The notes: generated by a model from the letters alone, not told the origin. DNA of 64,000 nt from JBCDAP01 sp038747915 (GCA_038747915.1 JBCDJJ010000009.1:1-64000); one strand, 5' to 3'; counted from the stretch's first letter, positions 26,471 to 38,966 are shown. Program-made: numbers and translations.

Positions 26471-28101
26471 GCTGTGCCTGCGAGTCGTGTGGGTGTGTTT
26501 GTGGTTCGAACGACCACACGAGCAGAATCGGCTCGTCGGGCCGCGTCGATGAGCATCGCGGCGGAGATTGGGTGGTTCCCGAGCCGCGCCGCCTGCTCGG
26601 CGGCCGCGAGCGAGCCGAGGTAGCTCGCGACGGGCACCTCGGCGCCGCTCGCGAGCGCGAGCACGGTCGCGGCCAGCATCGCGTCGCCGCACCCCAACTC
26701 ATCTAGGGGATGGGGGTTGAGCGCCGGCACATGCTCCGAGGTCAGCCGGCTCGACCACCCGCGTTCGGATTCCGCGCCGGCCCGGCGTTCGAACGCGATC
26801 ACTCCGTCCGGGCCGAGCGTGGTCGCGAGCGTGCGGGCCGAGGTGCGGCGCATGAGCTCCCACGCAACGGCAGGTAGCGACGAGTCGTAGTCGTGCAGGG
26901 CGTCTCGGAGTTCGGATTCAGAGGGGGTCAGGAGATCGGCCTCGCGCATCGAGAGGAGGGCCGAGCGCCGCCCGGACACATCGCCCGCCAGGATGCGCAC
27001 ACGCGGCCGGAGCGCCGCGCCGAGCTCGGCGACGAGGCGCGGGCTCATCATGCCCAGCCCGAAGTCGGCGAGAATGGCGGCGTCGGACGCGTCGGCGACA
27101 TCACTCGCGATCTCGACGAGTTCGGCGCGAGCGCGCGAGTCGAGGTCGAGCGAGCCCACCCGGTCGACCTTCATGACCTTCTGCGAACCGACGAGGTACC
27201 GATCCTTGCGCGCGAGCGGGACCTCGGTCGTGACGGCCTCGACATGCACAGCAGCCGCCTCAAGCCGGTCGCGCAGGGCTGCGGCCTCGACGGTCATCGG
27301 CAGCGCGGTGACGAGCGTGACATCGGCGCCCATGGCGGCGGCGTGCTGAGCGATAATGGCCGCACCGCCGTCGAAGCTCGCCTCCTCGATCGGCCGGAGC
27401 GACAGGACCGGGGCTTCCCCCGCGGCGTCGGGGCGATCGCACCGGATGTACGTGTCAATGATGGTCTCGCCGACGACGACGACTCGGCGATCGCTCATGC
27501 CATCGACGAGTGCTGCAAGATGCGGTGGCGTCAGGTCGTAGCGGGCGGCGAGCTGGCGGATGCGGGCACGGGCGGGATCCTCGCGATCGAGTTCGCCGAT
27601 GGCGGATCCGGCATGGATGGCCTCCACCAGGGCGGTCGAGGAGAAGACCACATCGCCGGAGGAGAACACGACGCGCCCGCCGTGCTGCTCGACCGCGGTG
27701 CGCTCGGCCGCGAAACGCGGGTCCTCGTTGCCCTCGTACTCGCGGCCCTTGATGTATACGTCGGGGCGGACCTCGTCGAGCAGCCGCTCCGCGGTCGGAT
27801 CGGGGTTGACGTAGACCAGATCGACGCAGTCGAGGGCGGCCAGGTTCTCGGCACGGAGGTCCTGCGTGAAGAGGGGCCGCCCGGCGCCCTTGTTCACACC
27901 GGTGTCGGCGGTGATCGAGACCAGCAGCAGATCACCTTGGCGGGCGGCGTGGTGCAGATGCCGAACATGTCCCGGATGGACGATGTCGAAGCACCCGTGG
28001 CACTGCACGAGGGAGCGCCCGGCCTCACGGGCTGCGGCCCGAGCGGCGAGCAGTTCGGCTCGGGAGACGACTTTGGCGCGGGTGCGGTCTCGAGCGTCCA
28101 T
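26467..28101 (-). CDS. hldE: Bifunctional heptose nucleotidyltransferase/kinase with reversed domain order
   Basis: A 544-residue protein. Residues about 10-165 form a cytidylyltransferase-like nucleotidyltransferase (HGCFDIVHPGHVRHL, VYIKGREYEGNEDPR). Residues about 205-540 form a PfkB/ribokinase-type sugar kinase (VVVVGETIIDTYIRCDRP, FDGGAAIIAQHAAAMGA, LTPSESEL, and the anion-hole motif DELGCGDAMLAA). In the enterobacterial HldE the kinase comes first, so the order here is inverted. The expected role is synthesis of ADP-heptose (or a related activated sugar) for LPS core. I chose the ATG at 28101; the longer open frame covers the divergent kinase gene. It is coupled to the GT2 downstream. 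Confidence 0.87.
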   Translation of the reverse strand: MDARDRTRAKVVSRAELLAARAAAREAGRSLVQCHGCFDIVHPGHVRHLHHAARQGDLLLVSITADTGVNKGAGRPLFTQDLRAENLAALDCVDLVYVNPDPTAERLLDEVRPDVYIKGREYEGNEDPRFAAERTAVEQHGGRVVFSSGDVVFSSTALVEAIHAGSAIGELDREDPARARIRQLAARYDLTPPHLAALVDGMSDRRVVVVGETIIDTYIRCDRPDAAGEAPVLSLRPIEEASFDGGAAIIAQHAAAMGADVTLVTALPMTVEAAALRDRLEAAAVHVEAVTTEVPLARKDRYLVGSQKVMKVDRVGSLDLDSRARAELVEIASDVADASDAAILADFGLGMMSPRLVAELGAALRPRVRILAGDVSGRRSALLSMREADLLTPSESELRDALHDYDSSLPAVAWELMRRTSARTLATTLGPDGVIAFERRAGAESERGWSSRLTSEHVPALNPHPLDELGCGDAMLAATVLALASGAEVPVASYLGSLAAAEQAARLGNHPISAAMLIDAARRADSARVVVRTTNTPTRLAGTA

Positions 28102-28269
28102 GCCAGAGTTCTTTATCTGACCGATCGGGGGTCGCTCCGCAGCGAAAGTGTCCGAACAGTCCGAGAATCGTCCCAGGGTTTTCCTAGGCCCTGTTTCGGC
28201 GGTGCGGCCGCGTGAGTCGCCCCCTCGGGTTGCCATCGCACCCGCTCGGTCTTCCGGCCATCGATTCTG

Positions 28270-32178
<3,909 letters not shown>

Positions 32179-32185
32179 CCGCGGA

Positions 32186-32321
32186 TGCCCACGCCGGCCG
32201 CTCGCGACCAGGTCACCGGCAGCACCGGTACCCCTCGCTTATGGCTGCTTCCGTCAAGACCTGACCAGGTTCACGTCGGCTGCCGTGCACCGGGCCCGGC
32301 CGCGAACGGTCGGCGTGGGCG
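32186..32321 (-). ncRNA. ffs: Signal recognition particle RNA (small bacterial type)
   Basis: On the minus strand the universally conserved SRP domain IV is present: a CAGGTC...GACGGAAGCAGCC GGAA tetraloop hairpin. It is enclosed by a long imperfect helix whose ends pair (CCCACGCCG near 32319 with CGGCGTGGG near 32187). The length of about 136 nt fits a 4.5S/small SRP RNA with extended arms. It forms the scaffold for Ffh in co-translational targeting. It lies between the converging end of the hybrid kinase gene and the divergent pseudopilin gene. Confidence 0.9.
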
Positions 32322-32333
32322 GCGGAGACTGCA

Positions 32334-32362
32334 ATCCTAGGGGTTGGCTTCGATCATGTCCC
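32334..32362 (-). promoter_or_regulatory. Candidate promoter of the SRP RNA
   Basis: On the minus strand GGGACA (32362-32357) and TAGGAT (32339-32334) are separated by 17 nt. The predicted start is about 7 nt downstream, close to the 5' end of the predicted RNA. TAGGAT is identical to the -10 at 7703. Confidence 0.5.
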
Positions 32363-32380
32363 GTGTTGGTGTGCCTGCGC

Positions 32381-32408
32381 TTGCCTTCAATCGAGAATGG
32401 GTTATCAT
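32381..32408 (+). promoter_or_regulatory. Promoter of the pseudopilin gene, leaderless geometry
   Basis: TTGCCT (32381-32386), a 16-nt spacer and TATCAT (32403-32408), followed by 6 nt and the ATG at 32415. The -10 overlaps the first upstream ATG (32397), so 32415 is the better start. Confidence 0.6.
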
Positions 32409-32414
32409 CACGGC

Positions 32415-33272
32415 ATGCCCGGGAGCCATCGGTCTAGACATCCAGTTCACGGGTTTACCTTGATCGAACTCCTTGTCGTGGTGTCGATTATTGCGCTGCT
32501 ACTCGGCGTCTTGCTCCCAGCGATGAGTGGCGCGCGGACCGCGGCCTTACAGGCCGTGTCATCGAGCAACCTGAGGCAGCTCGGGATCGCCATGAACGTC
32601 TACATGGATGATCACGACGGCACCATGCCGCGGTCGACGCACTTCGGCGATGGCGTGGACTCGTGGATCCTGACGCTCCGCCCGTACATCAACGCGCCCG
32701 GCACGAACGCGTCGTTCGGAGACGAACTCGACAACACGGCCTTCGACCGCGTGCGGCTGTGCCCTGCTGATCCTCAGGGTGCGGCACGTCTGCAGCGGGG
32801 CGGTTCGAGCTACATCCTGAATCAGCACCTGGCCGATGCCGTCAGAGATCCGTTCACGCTTGAGGTCCTCTCGGACTTCTCGAATCGGAGATTCATCAAC
32901 TGCCCCTCTTGTACCTACACGCTCTTCATTGCTGCGGATGGGAAGCCGGCGGAGCTGGCTGAAGACCACGCGGAGAATCTCGGGTGGCAGTTGGCGCCGA
33001 CTCCGGCGTCGCGATGGGGTGCGGTGCTCGCCGACATCGAGCCAGGTCGCTTCGGCGGCACCGGTCCGGATGTTGAGCCCAGCAATGAGAGCGGCATCTC
33101 GGGCGAGGACATGCTCGAGTACGAGCGGACAGGCCGATCCAGCTACCTCTTCTTCGACGGGCACGTGGCGTCTATCGAAGCGGAGGTACTGGCCCAGCTC
33201 GTGATCGCTGAACCCTTTGCGGACTTTACGAATCCCGGTGAGCGCCAGGCACTCGCTGGGGGGCTGAGATGA
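32415..33272 (+). CDS. Prepilin-type protein (type II pseudopilin-like)
   Basis: A 285-residue protein with a prepilin peptidase site and helix near the N-terminus: GFTLIELLVVVSIIALLLGVLLPAM. Cleavage should occur before Phe-Thr, with Glu at position +5. A short leader precedes it (MPGSHRSRHPVHG). The C-terminal part carries the SYLFFDGHV signature resembling the H-X9-DG segment of the planctomycete prepilin family. Position 1 of the mature protein anchors in the membrane, and the globular domain is exported. The start follows the -10/ATG spacing; a frame from 32397 adds six residues. The next gene overlaps its stop by ATGA. Confidence 0.85.
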   Translation: MPGSHRSRHPVHGFTLIELLVVVSIIALLLGVLLPAMSGARTAALQAVSSSNLRQLGIAMNVYMDDHDGTMPRSTHFGDGVDSWILTLRPYINAPGTNASFGDELDNTAFDRVRLCPADPQGAARLQRGGSSYILNQHLADAVRDPFTLEVLSDFSNRRFINCPSCTYTLFIAADGKPAELAEDHAENLGWQLAPTPASRWGAVLADIEPGRFGGTGPDVEPSNESGISGEDMLEYERTGRSSYLFFDGHVASIEAEVLAQLVIAEPFADFTNPGERQALAGGLR

Positions 33273-34123
33273 GGATGATGAGACCACGATCGTGCGCGGT
33301 GATGATGGCGGCATGCGTGGCGGGTGCGACGCTCGGTGACACATGGCCGATCGAGTCGGAGCCGTTTCTGTTCCGCTTTGCGGTCGATCAGGACTGGGGC
33401 GGCTTCACGCCCATCCAGAACACGCACCACGATCTATCGTTCATCTACCACGGGTGCGGTAACGGGTTTTCCCACGCCATCCTCAAGGTACCCGGGGTGC
33501 TGCTCGACGCCGACACGTTTTTCGTTCCCGCCGGCGAGGCGAGCGAGCGTGACACCTCTGTGCTCTCTTCGCCGTTCGACTTCGTCGGTGCCGAGCCGGA
33601 GGATGACATCTTCTGGGTGCTCACGCAGAACCAGGTGCCGGGCATGCCGTTCCTCGGAATCACTCCGGAGAACACGAGCAACTCGGCGAGCGCCGAGATC
33701 GCCGACTGGGTGCCGAACGACACCCGCCCCGGGCGAGATAGCCCCGCGCCGTGGGTCGGGTTCCAACTCGTCGAGGTCGACGGACCGGAGGGCGGACAGT
33801 TCTCGCTGTTCCGCACCGGCACGAGCCCGATCCCGATCATGTCGACGGCCGAGCCCGAGGCGACGACAACCGGTGCGAATACCGCGTACGTCGCCTGCTG
33901 CTCGCACGAGCATTACAACTGGACGTTCACGAAGCCGGGTCTCTACGAGATCACCTTCCGGTGGACGACGGTGCTCGAGCTCGATCCGCCGGATCTGAAC
34001 GTGGACTCGTTCGTCGATGGCATCGACCTGGATATCTGGCTCATCGAGCCAACCGACCTGACCTGCGACGGCGAGGCCGACGCGTTCGATCTTTCGCGGC
34101 TCATGGTGAACCTCATGCCATGA
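33269..34123 (+). CDS. Secreted choice-of-anchor M protein with dockerin-like C-terminus
   Basis: A 284-residue secreted protein. It has a signal peptide (residues 1-25, SCAVMMAACVAGATLG) followed by a domain of the choice-of-anchor M type (surface-anchored repeat family). The family hallmarks are THHDLSFIY near the start and HEHYNWTFTKPGLYEITFRW near residue 220. The last 45 residues have two Asp-rich calcium-loop-like segments (LNVDSFVDGIDL, TCDGEADAFDLSRL), a GC-type dockerin-like module. Its ATG overlaps the pseudopilin stop, so the two are co-translated. The binding partner is unknown. Confidence 0.8.
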   Translation: MRMMRPRSCAVMMAACVAGATLGDTWPIESEPFLFRFAVDQDWGGFTPIQNTHHDLSFIYHGCGNGFSHAILKVPGVLLDADTFFVPAGEASERDTSVLSSPFDFVGAEPEDDIFWVLTQNQVPGMPFLGITPENTSNSASAEIADWVPNDTRPGRDSPAPWVGFQLVEVDGPEGGQFSLFRTGTSPIPIMSTAEPEATTTGANTAYVACCSHEHYNWTFTKPGLYEITFRWTTVLELDPPDLNVDSFVDGIDLDIWLIEPTDLTCDGEADAFDLSRLMVNLMP

Positions 34124-34202
34124 TCCCGCAGTGGTGAGTCACGCCCGGCGACGTTGCCGGGCTCGTTCGTTTGGAAGCTGCACTTAGTTGGAGATAGAGA
34201 TC

Positions 34203-34901
34203 ATGGATCGCATGACTATCGTTTCGTTCGCGGCCCTGGCGGGCCTTGCCGGGGGCGTTGCCGCCCAGCCGTTCTTCATCTCGGCCGGTCACACCGACAT
34301 CCTGGTGGGCCTTGAGAACGGCGAGCTCGAGATCGAGATCGAGGTGATCCCCGGCGACGGGTTCTTCGAGGTGTCGCCGGCGTTCCCGGATGGGGTCATT
34401 GACCCTGTTGAAGGCGCCGGCGCTGTTGAGCCCGACGAGGTTATCTACAACATCACGCAGGACCAGTTCGACTCCGCGTCGGGCACGTGGCGGTTCGGCG
34501 AAGACTTCGGTCTCAACGAGCAGTTCGTCGGGTGGGGCGCCGAAGAGGTCGACACCGGCGTGTTCGAGAACGACACGCTCACCTTCGAGCTCGTGAGCGT
34601 GAGCGGTCCGGGTAACTTCCGCCTGTTCACAATCCCCGACCCGTTCAACCCCGTTGAAGAAGTCCTGCTCCAGAACCCGGGCGACCAGCTCGACGTGTTC
34701 GCGGCATCGGCTGACCACTTCACCTTCGAGTTCGACCAGCGCGGGACCTACGAGATCACCGTGTTCGGCTTCGGCACCCTGGTCGGCGAGTCCAGCCCGA
34801 TCTTCAGCGACAACGCGACGATCACGTTCTTCGTGCCGGCGCCCGGTGCCGCTGGCCTGCTCGGCCTTGCCGGTCTCGCAGCGGCTCGCCGTCGTCGGTG
34901 A
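34203..34901 (+). CDS. Secreted choice-of-anchor M protein with C-terminal sorting signal
   Basis: A 232-residue secreted protein. It has a signal peptide (MDRMTIVSFAALAGLAGGVAA), then the anchor-M hallmarks ISAGHTDILVGLENGELEIEIE (in parts) near the N-terminus and HFTFEFDQRGTYEITVFGFG near residue 185. The tail is a sorting signal of PEP-CTERM/MYXO-CTERM-like layout: VPAPGAAGLLGLAGLAA followed by RRRR. The ATG at 34203 has GGAG 9 nt upstream; an upstream TTG at 34188 is less likely. Its paralogue, the preceding gene, has a dockerin-like end instead. Confidence 0.83.
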   Translation: MDRMTIVSFAALAGLAGGVAAQPFFISAGHTDILVGLENGELEIEIEVIPGDGFFEVSPAFPDGVIDPVEGAGAVEPDEVIYNITQDQFDSASGTWRFGEDFGLNEQFVGWGAEEVDTGVFENDTLTFELVSVSGPGNFRLFTIPDPFNPVEEVLLQNPGDQLDVFAASADHFTFEFDQRGTYEITVFGFGTLVGESSPIFSDNATITFFVPAPGAAGLLGLAGLAAARRRR

Positions 34902-34948
34902 GCGACCGCACACGGAGTTGAGAGAGCATCCAAGGGAGGCGGCTCGCG

Positions 34949-34954
34949 TATCGT
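34949..34954 (+). promoter_or_regulatory. -10 element (TATCGT), leaderless geometry
   Basis: TATCGT ends 6 nt before the ATG at 34961 of the PIN/TRAM gene. Confidence 0.5.
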
Positions 34955-34960
34955 CGTGGG

Positions 34961-36235
34961 ATGAACGCGCAGCCGCCGATCTCTTTTTCGCCCGAGGCTC
35001 AGGAAGAGCAACGGCAGAAGCAACGCATCGTGCAGTGGCTGCGCGCGCTGCTGCTCATCCTGCTCGCGGTGGTGACGGCGCTCGGCATCGTCCGCCAGTC
35101 GGAGACGGGCGAGGGTGTCGACCTTGTCGGGCTGTGGTGGGCGATCCTGGTGGGTGTCGGGGCGTTCTTCGGCGTTGTGATCGCGATCGACTGGCTCACG
35201 CCGCGCCGCAAGCTTTCAACCATCTCCGCGTTTCTTGTGGGCACCTTCGCGGGCGTGCTGGCGACCGCGATGATCGGGTTCGTGATCGACCTGTTCGTCG
35301 TGACGTACCTCGACCTGCCCGAGGGCTCGGCGACGGCGCGGCAGGTCGGGCAGCTCGTGCTGCTCGCCAAGGTGATCATCGGGCTCGGGCTGTGCTATCT
35401 CGGGATCACGACGGTGCTGCAGACGCAGGACGACTTCCGGCTGGTAATCCCGTATGTCGAGTTCTCGAAGCGGTACCGCGGTCCGAGGCCGATGCTGGTG
35501 GACACCTCGGCGCTGATCGACGGCCGCGTGCTCGGGCTGGCCGAGGCGGGGCTTCTTCAGGCGCCGCTGGTCATCCCGCAGTTCGTGATCGATGAGCTGC
35601 ACCGGTTGTCGGATTCGGCGGATCGCGGCAAGCGCGCGCGTGGTCGCCGCGGGCTCGAGATGGTCAAGCGTGTGCAGCGGGCGGCGGAGGTGACGATCGA
35701 CAACACGGCAGCCCCCGAGGGCGGCGCCGATCAGGCGCTGGTCTCGGTCGCCGCGAGCCTGCCGGGATCGATCCTGACGAGCGACGCGGGGCTCGCCTCG
35801 ATCGCGCAGATCCAGAACGTCGCGGTGATCAGCCTGGTGGACCTTGCGAGCGCTCTTCGGCCCGCGGTTGCGCCGGGGGCGACCGTGACCGTGGAGGTCG
35901 TGCGTCGCGGCGATCAGCCGGGCCAGGGCGTGGGCTTCCTCGACGACGGCACGATGATCGTGGTGGAGAAGGGCGAGTCGCTCGTGGGCCACCACGCGGA
36001 GGTGGTCATCAAGACCTCGGTGCGGACGGGCGCGGGCGAGCTGTTCTTCGCACGGCCGTCGCAGTCTCTCGACGGCCCCGAGGACGATCCGCCATCACCA
36101 CCCACCCCCCCACCGGCCGCGGGGCCTCAGGATCTCGCAACGGGTGCGGGCGATGGTTCCTCAGCGAGCGTTGGGCGGCGGGTGCCGCGTCCGACGGGAT
36201 CCTCGCCCGGTGGGCGGAACCCGCGCCGCGCCTGA
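34961..36235 (+). CDS. PIN/TRAM-domain membrane protein
   Basis: A 424-residue protein of the YacL/PilT N-terminus-like family. Four membrane helices occupy about residues 20-165. A PIN-like nuclease fold follows, with the acidic residues in MLVDTSALIDGRVLGLA, IPQFVIDELHRLSD and the GADQALVSVAA...SDAGLAS segment. A TRAM domain follows (GATVTVEVVRRGDQPGQGVGFLDDGTMIVVEKG). The acidic residues needed for metal-dependent RNase activity are largely present, but substrate and activity are not established for this family. The last 109 bp overlap the convergent lipid-kinase gene. Confidence 0.88.
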   Translation: MNAQPPISFSPEAQEEQRQKQRIVQWLRALLLILLAVVTALGIVRQSETGEGVDLVGLWWAILVGVGAFFGVVIAIDWLTPRRKLSTISAFLVGTFAGVLATAMIGFVIDLFVVTYLDLPEGSATARQVGQLVLLAKVIIGLGLCYLGITTVLQTQDDFRLVIPYVEFSKRYRGPRPMLVDTSALIDGRVLGLAEAGLLQAPLVIPQFVIDELHRLSDSADRGKRARGRRGLEMVKRVQRAAEVTIDNTAAPEGGADQALVSVAASLPGSILTSDAGLASIAQIQNVAVISLVDLASALRPAVAPGATVTVEVVRRGDQPGQGVGFLDDGTMIVVEKGESLVGHHAEVVIKTSVRTGAGELFFARPSQSLDGPEDDPPSPPTPPPAAGPQDLATGAGDGSSASVGRRVPRPTGSSPGGRNPRRA

Positions 36236-37170
36236 GCAGACACGGGGCGCAGCACGGTGAGCGCCGCCGCGCGGACCGTGAGCTCGATGGGCGTGCGCAG
36301 CGGCGGGTTGGAGGCGCCTTGGGCCGAGCGTGCGGGCGCTTCGCCGTCGATTTGTACGAGCATCGGTCGGCCGAGCGACGCGATGCGGACCGTGGTGCCC
36401 CTGGCGGTGACCGCTTCGCGCGAGGCACCGAGGCGTCGACCACGGGCCTGGATCGCGCGGCCGAGCAGGCCGAGCCGCGTGCGATGCGGCAGGAAGACCA
36501 CGTCGAGCTGACCGTCGTCCATGAGCGCCCCCGGCGCGGGATCGAGGCGGCAGGCGTACTGACGGCTATTGGCGATGACCACTGTGCCGCGCTGGGCGCT
36601 GACGATCGGCTCACCATCGACCTCGATCAGCAGCGGTGCGAGGGCCGGTCGCCGCAGCTCACGCATGGCATGGGGCACGTAGGTCCAGGAGCCGACGCGC
36701 TTCGGCCGGGCCGCGGCGAGTCGGTGCACCACGTTGGCGTCGTACCCGACGCTGCACATCAGCGTGAAGGGGTGCTCATCGCCGCCTGGGTGAGATGTCG
36801 AGCGGACGATGCCGAGGTCGACCTGGGCGCTCCGCGGGGATTCGAGGGCAGCGACGAGGTCGGCCGGGGAGCGCGACATCCGGAAGTGGCGTGCGAAGAG
36901 GTTCTCGTTACCCGCCGGCACGTGATAGAGGGGGATGCGCAGGCCGGAGATGGCCGCTGCGGCTCGCTGAACGGTGCCATCGCCGCCGATCACAACGACG
37001 GCCTCGGCCTCGCGCAAAACGACGGGCAGATCAAGGCGTGGCGACCCCTTGCCAACGGGGCTGAACTCGACCTCGTGGCCGGCGGCCCGCAAGGCATGGT
37101 CGAACGCTTCGGCGAGCGCCGTGGCGGCCTGGCGGCCCGCGGTCGGGTTGTGCAGGACACGGATGCGCAT
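36127..37170 (-). CDS. Diacylglycerol/sphingosine kinase-like protein
   Basis: A 347-residue member of the DAGK catalytic-domain family. It begins MRIRVLHNPTAGR (the nucleotide-binding NPxAG-type start). It carries VVVIGGDGTVQRAAAAISG (the GGDGT catalytic motif), HVPAGNENLFARHF, and a C-terminal domain with DDGQLDVVFLP and MLVQIDGEA. It probably phosphorylates a lipid alcohol. I place the start at the ATG at 37170, because the NPTAGR motif immediately follows it; the open frame upstream would add 27 residues without family support. It overlaps the PIN/TRAM gene by 109 bp at the 3' end. The start is divergent from a BamD-like gene 42 nt away. Confidence 0.83.
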   Translation of the reverse strand: MRIRVLHNPTAGRQAATALAEAFDHALRAAGHEVEFSPVGKGSPRLDLPVVLREAEAVVVIGGDGTVQRAAAAISGLRIPLYHVPAGNENLFARHFRMSRSPADLVAALESPRSAQVDLGIVRSTSHPGGDEHPFTLMCSVGYDANVVHRLAAARPKRVGSWTYVPHAMRELRRPALAPLLIEVDGEPIVSAQRGTVVIANSRQYACRLDPAPGALMDDGQLDVVFLPHRTRLGLLGRAIQARGRRLGASREAVTARGTTVRIASLGRPMLVQIDGEAPARSAQGASNPPLRTPIELTVRAAALTVLRPVSAQARRGFRPPGEDPVGRGTRRPTLAEEPSPAPVARS

Positions 37171-37198
37171 GCGAACACGAACCTGTCGGTTCACGAAG

Positions 37199-37204
37199 TA
37201 TGCT
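37199..37204 (+). promoter_or_regulatory. -10 element (TATGCT), leaderless geometry
   Basis: TATGCT ends 7 nt before the ATG at 37212. It overlaps an alternative ATG at 37200 that would otherwise extend the protein by four residues. Confidence 0.5.
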
Positions 37205-37211
37205 AGCGGGT

Positions 37212-38342
37212 ATGAACTTTGCCTCTTCCACGCACCGGGGCGTCGGTGCATTGCTGATCTGGCTCGGTCCGTCGCTGGTTGCCGCGGCGGGGCTCGCCCA
37301 GACCACCGAGTTCCGCCTCGGCGAGGATCGGCAGTGGGAGCGGACGGCCTCGCCGGACGAGCAGGAGTTGCCGCTCGAGCAGCGGGTGCTGGTGGACACG
37401 CGCCGGCTGCTGGCCGAGGACCTGCCGGGCGAAGCGTTCGAGCTGATCGATCCGTTCATCGAGAATGAGGAGGCGCCGTACCCCGCCGAGCTCTTGCCCG
37501 AGGCGTTGCTGCTCCGGGGGGATGCGCTGCTCGCGGGTGGGCGCGAGTTCCGAGCGCTGTACGACTACGAGCGGGTCGCGCGCGACTTCCCGCGGTCGCC
37601 GCAGTTCGCGATCGCGATCGAGCGCGAGTTCGATATTGCGCAGCAGTACCTCGGCGGGCTCCGCCGGCGATTCTTCGGGCTGCGGCTGATCGACGCCGAG
37701 AGCACCGCGATCGAGCTGCTGATCCGCGCGCAGGAGCGGTTGCCGGGCTCGCGGCTCGCCGAACGAGCCAACATCACGATGGCGGATTACTACTACGATC
37801 AGCGGCGGCTCGACCTCGCTGGGCAGGCGTACGAGGTGTATCTCGCGAATCACCCGCGCGGTGAGCACCGGACGCATGCGCGTCAGCGGCTGATCTATAC
37901 CAGCCTGGCGCGGTTCAAGGGCCCAAGGTACGACACATCGGTGTTGATCGACGCAGAGATTCAGGCGGAGCGGTTCAACGCGGAGTTCCCGCTCGAAGCG
38001 GAGCGCGCCGGGCTCGACGAGGGGCTGTTGATCCGCATCGACGATTCGCGCGCGGCGCAGCTGCTGGATACCGCGGAGTGGTATCTGTCGCGCGAGGACG
38101 AGCCCTCGGCGCGGTACGTGCTGTACCGGCTATTGAACGAGTACCCCGCGTCGGTGGCCGGTGCGGGCGGGCGGCGGCTCATGGAGGCGCGCGGGTGGAC
38201 GCTCGAGACGATCGCGCCGGCTGGGGTCCGCGACCTCGGTGCCGCCGCACCCGTGGATGAGGCCGCGCCCGGTGATGTGACGATCGAGGGGCAGCTCGAG
38301 GATGACGTCGAGGTAATCGGCGGGGAGGGGACGGCGCCATGA
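37212..38342 (+). CDS. BamD-like outer-membrane assembly lipoprotein/TPR protein
   Basis: A 376-residue exported protein. Its signal region (about residues 10-25, GALLIWLGPSLVAAAGLAQ) has no lipobox Cys, unlike classical BamD. Residues about 75-265 hold TPR units in the BamD style: ELLPEALLLRGDALLAGG, FRALYDYERVARDFPRSPQFA, LAERANITMADYYYDQRRLDLAGQAYEVYLANHPRG. A C-terminal acidic tail follows. The role is probably scaffolding in outer-membrane protein assembly, though a general TPR role cannot be excluded. The next gene overlaps its stop by ATGA and encodes an LptE-like lipoprotein, which supports an envelope-assembly operon. Confidence 0.78.
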   Translation: MNFASSTHRGVGALLIWLGPSLVAAAGLAQTTEFRLGEDRQWERTASPDEQELPLEQRVLVDTRRLLAEDLPGEAFELIDPFIENEEAPYPAELLPEALLLRGDALLAGGREFRALYDYERVARDFPRSPQFAIAIEREFDIAQQYLGGLRRRFFGLRLIDAESTAIELLIRAQERLPGSRLAERANITMADYYYDQRRLDLAGQAYEVYLANHPRGEHRTHARQRLIYTSLARFKGPRYDTSVLIDAEIQAERFNAEFPLEAERAGLDEGLLIRIDDSRAAQLLDTAEWYLSREDEPSARYVLYRLLNEYPASVAGAGGRRLMEARGWTLETIAPAGVRDLGAAAPVDEAAPGDVTIEGQLEDDVEVIGGEGTAP

Positions 38343-38854
38343 GAGGTGTGGTGGCGGCGGTGTGCGTCGCGGTGATCGCAGCGATCGGGGTCTCGCTCAC
38401 CGGGTGCGCGGGGTACCAGTTCGGCTCGACGTATCGCCAGGAGTACGGGACGATTGCGGTGCCCATCTTCGGGAACACGACGTACCAGTATGGGTACGAG
38501 TCGGAGGTGACCGACGCGGTGATCAAGGAGATCCACCGCACCACGCCATACAAGGTGGTGGCGGCCTCGGACGCCGACACGGTGCTGAGCGGCACCATCA
38601 TCGGGGCGGATCTTCAGAATCTCGTGAACGACTCGGAGACCGGCCTGGTGCAGGAGCTTGCGGTGATCCTGACCGTGAACTTCGAGTGGCGGGACTCGAG
38701 AAGCGGCGAGCTGCTGCTCGGCCGCCGTGGGTACTCGGCGAGCGGGCTGTTCGTGCCGGACTTCGACGCGGCGGAGCGGCTCGAGACGGGACAGAGCCGG
38801 GCTGCGGACCGGCTTGCGAAAGACCTGGTTCGTGAGCTTCGTTCGGCATGGTGA
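38339..38854 (+). CDS. lptE: LptE-like lipoprotein
   Basis: A 171-residue outer-membrane lipoprotein. It has a signal peptide with lipobox LTGC (Cys23). The mature part starts AGYQFGSTY, and a QEYGTIAVPIFGNTTYQYGYESEVTDAVIKEI-like motif characteristic of the LptE family lies near residues 35-70 (several parts recognised). A beta-rich C-terminal half follows (ILTVNFEWRDSRSGELL). LptE plugs and supports LptD for LPS insertion. It overlaps the preceding BamD-like gene by 4 nt. LptD is not visible in the window. Confidence 0.83.
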   Translation: MRGVVAAVCVAVIAAIGVSLTGCAGYQFGSTYRQEYGTIAVPIFGNTTYQYGYESEVTDAVIKEIHRTTPYKVVAASDADTVLSGTIIGADLQNLVNDSETGLVQELAVILTVNFEWRDSRSGELLLGRRGYSASGLFVPDFDAAERLETGQSRAADRLAKDLVRELRSAW

Positions 38855-38966
38855 GTGCGGAGATCGGGCCTGGGATGCGGTCTGGAGGGCCAAAGCGGCC
38901 TATTGTCGCGGCCGGTGGTCGCATCCGCGGACCGATCGGACCGAATACTGTCTGACGAGTCTCTTC

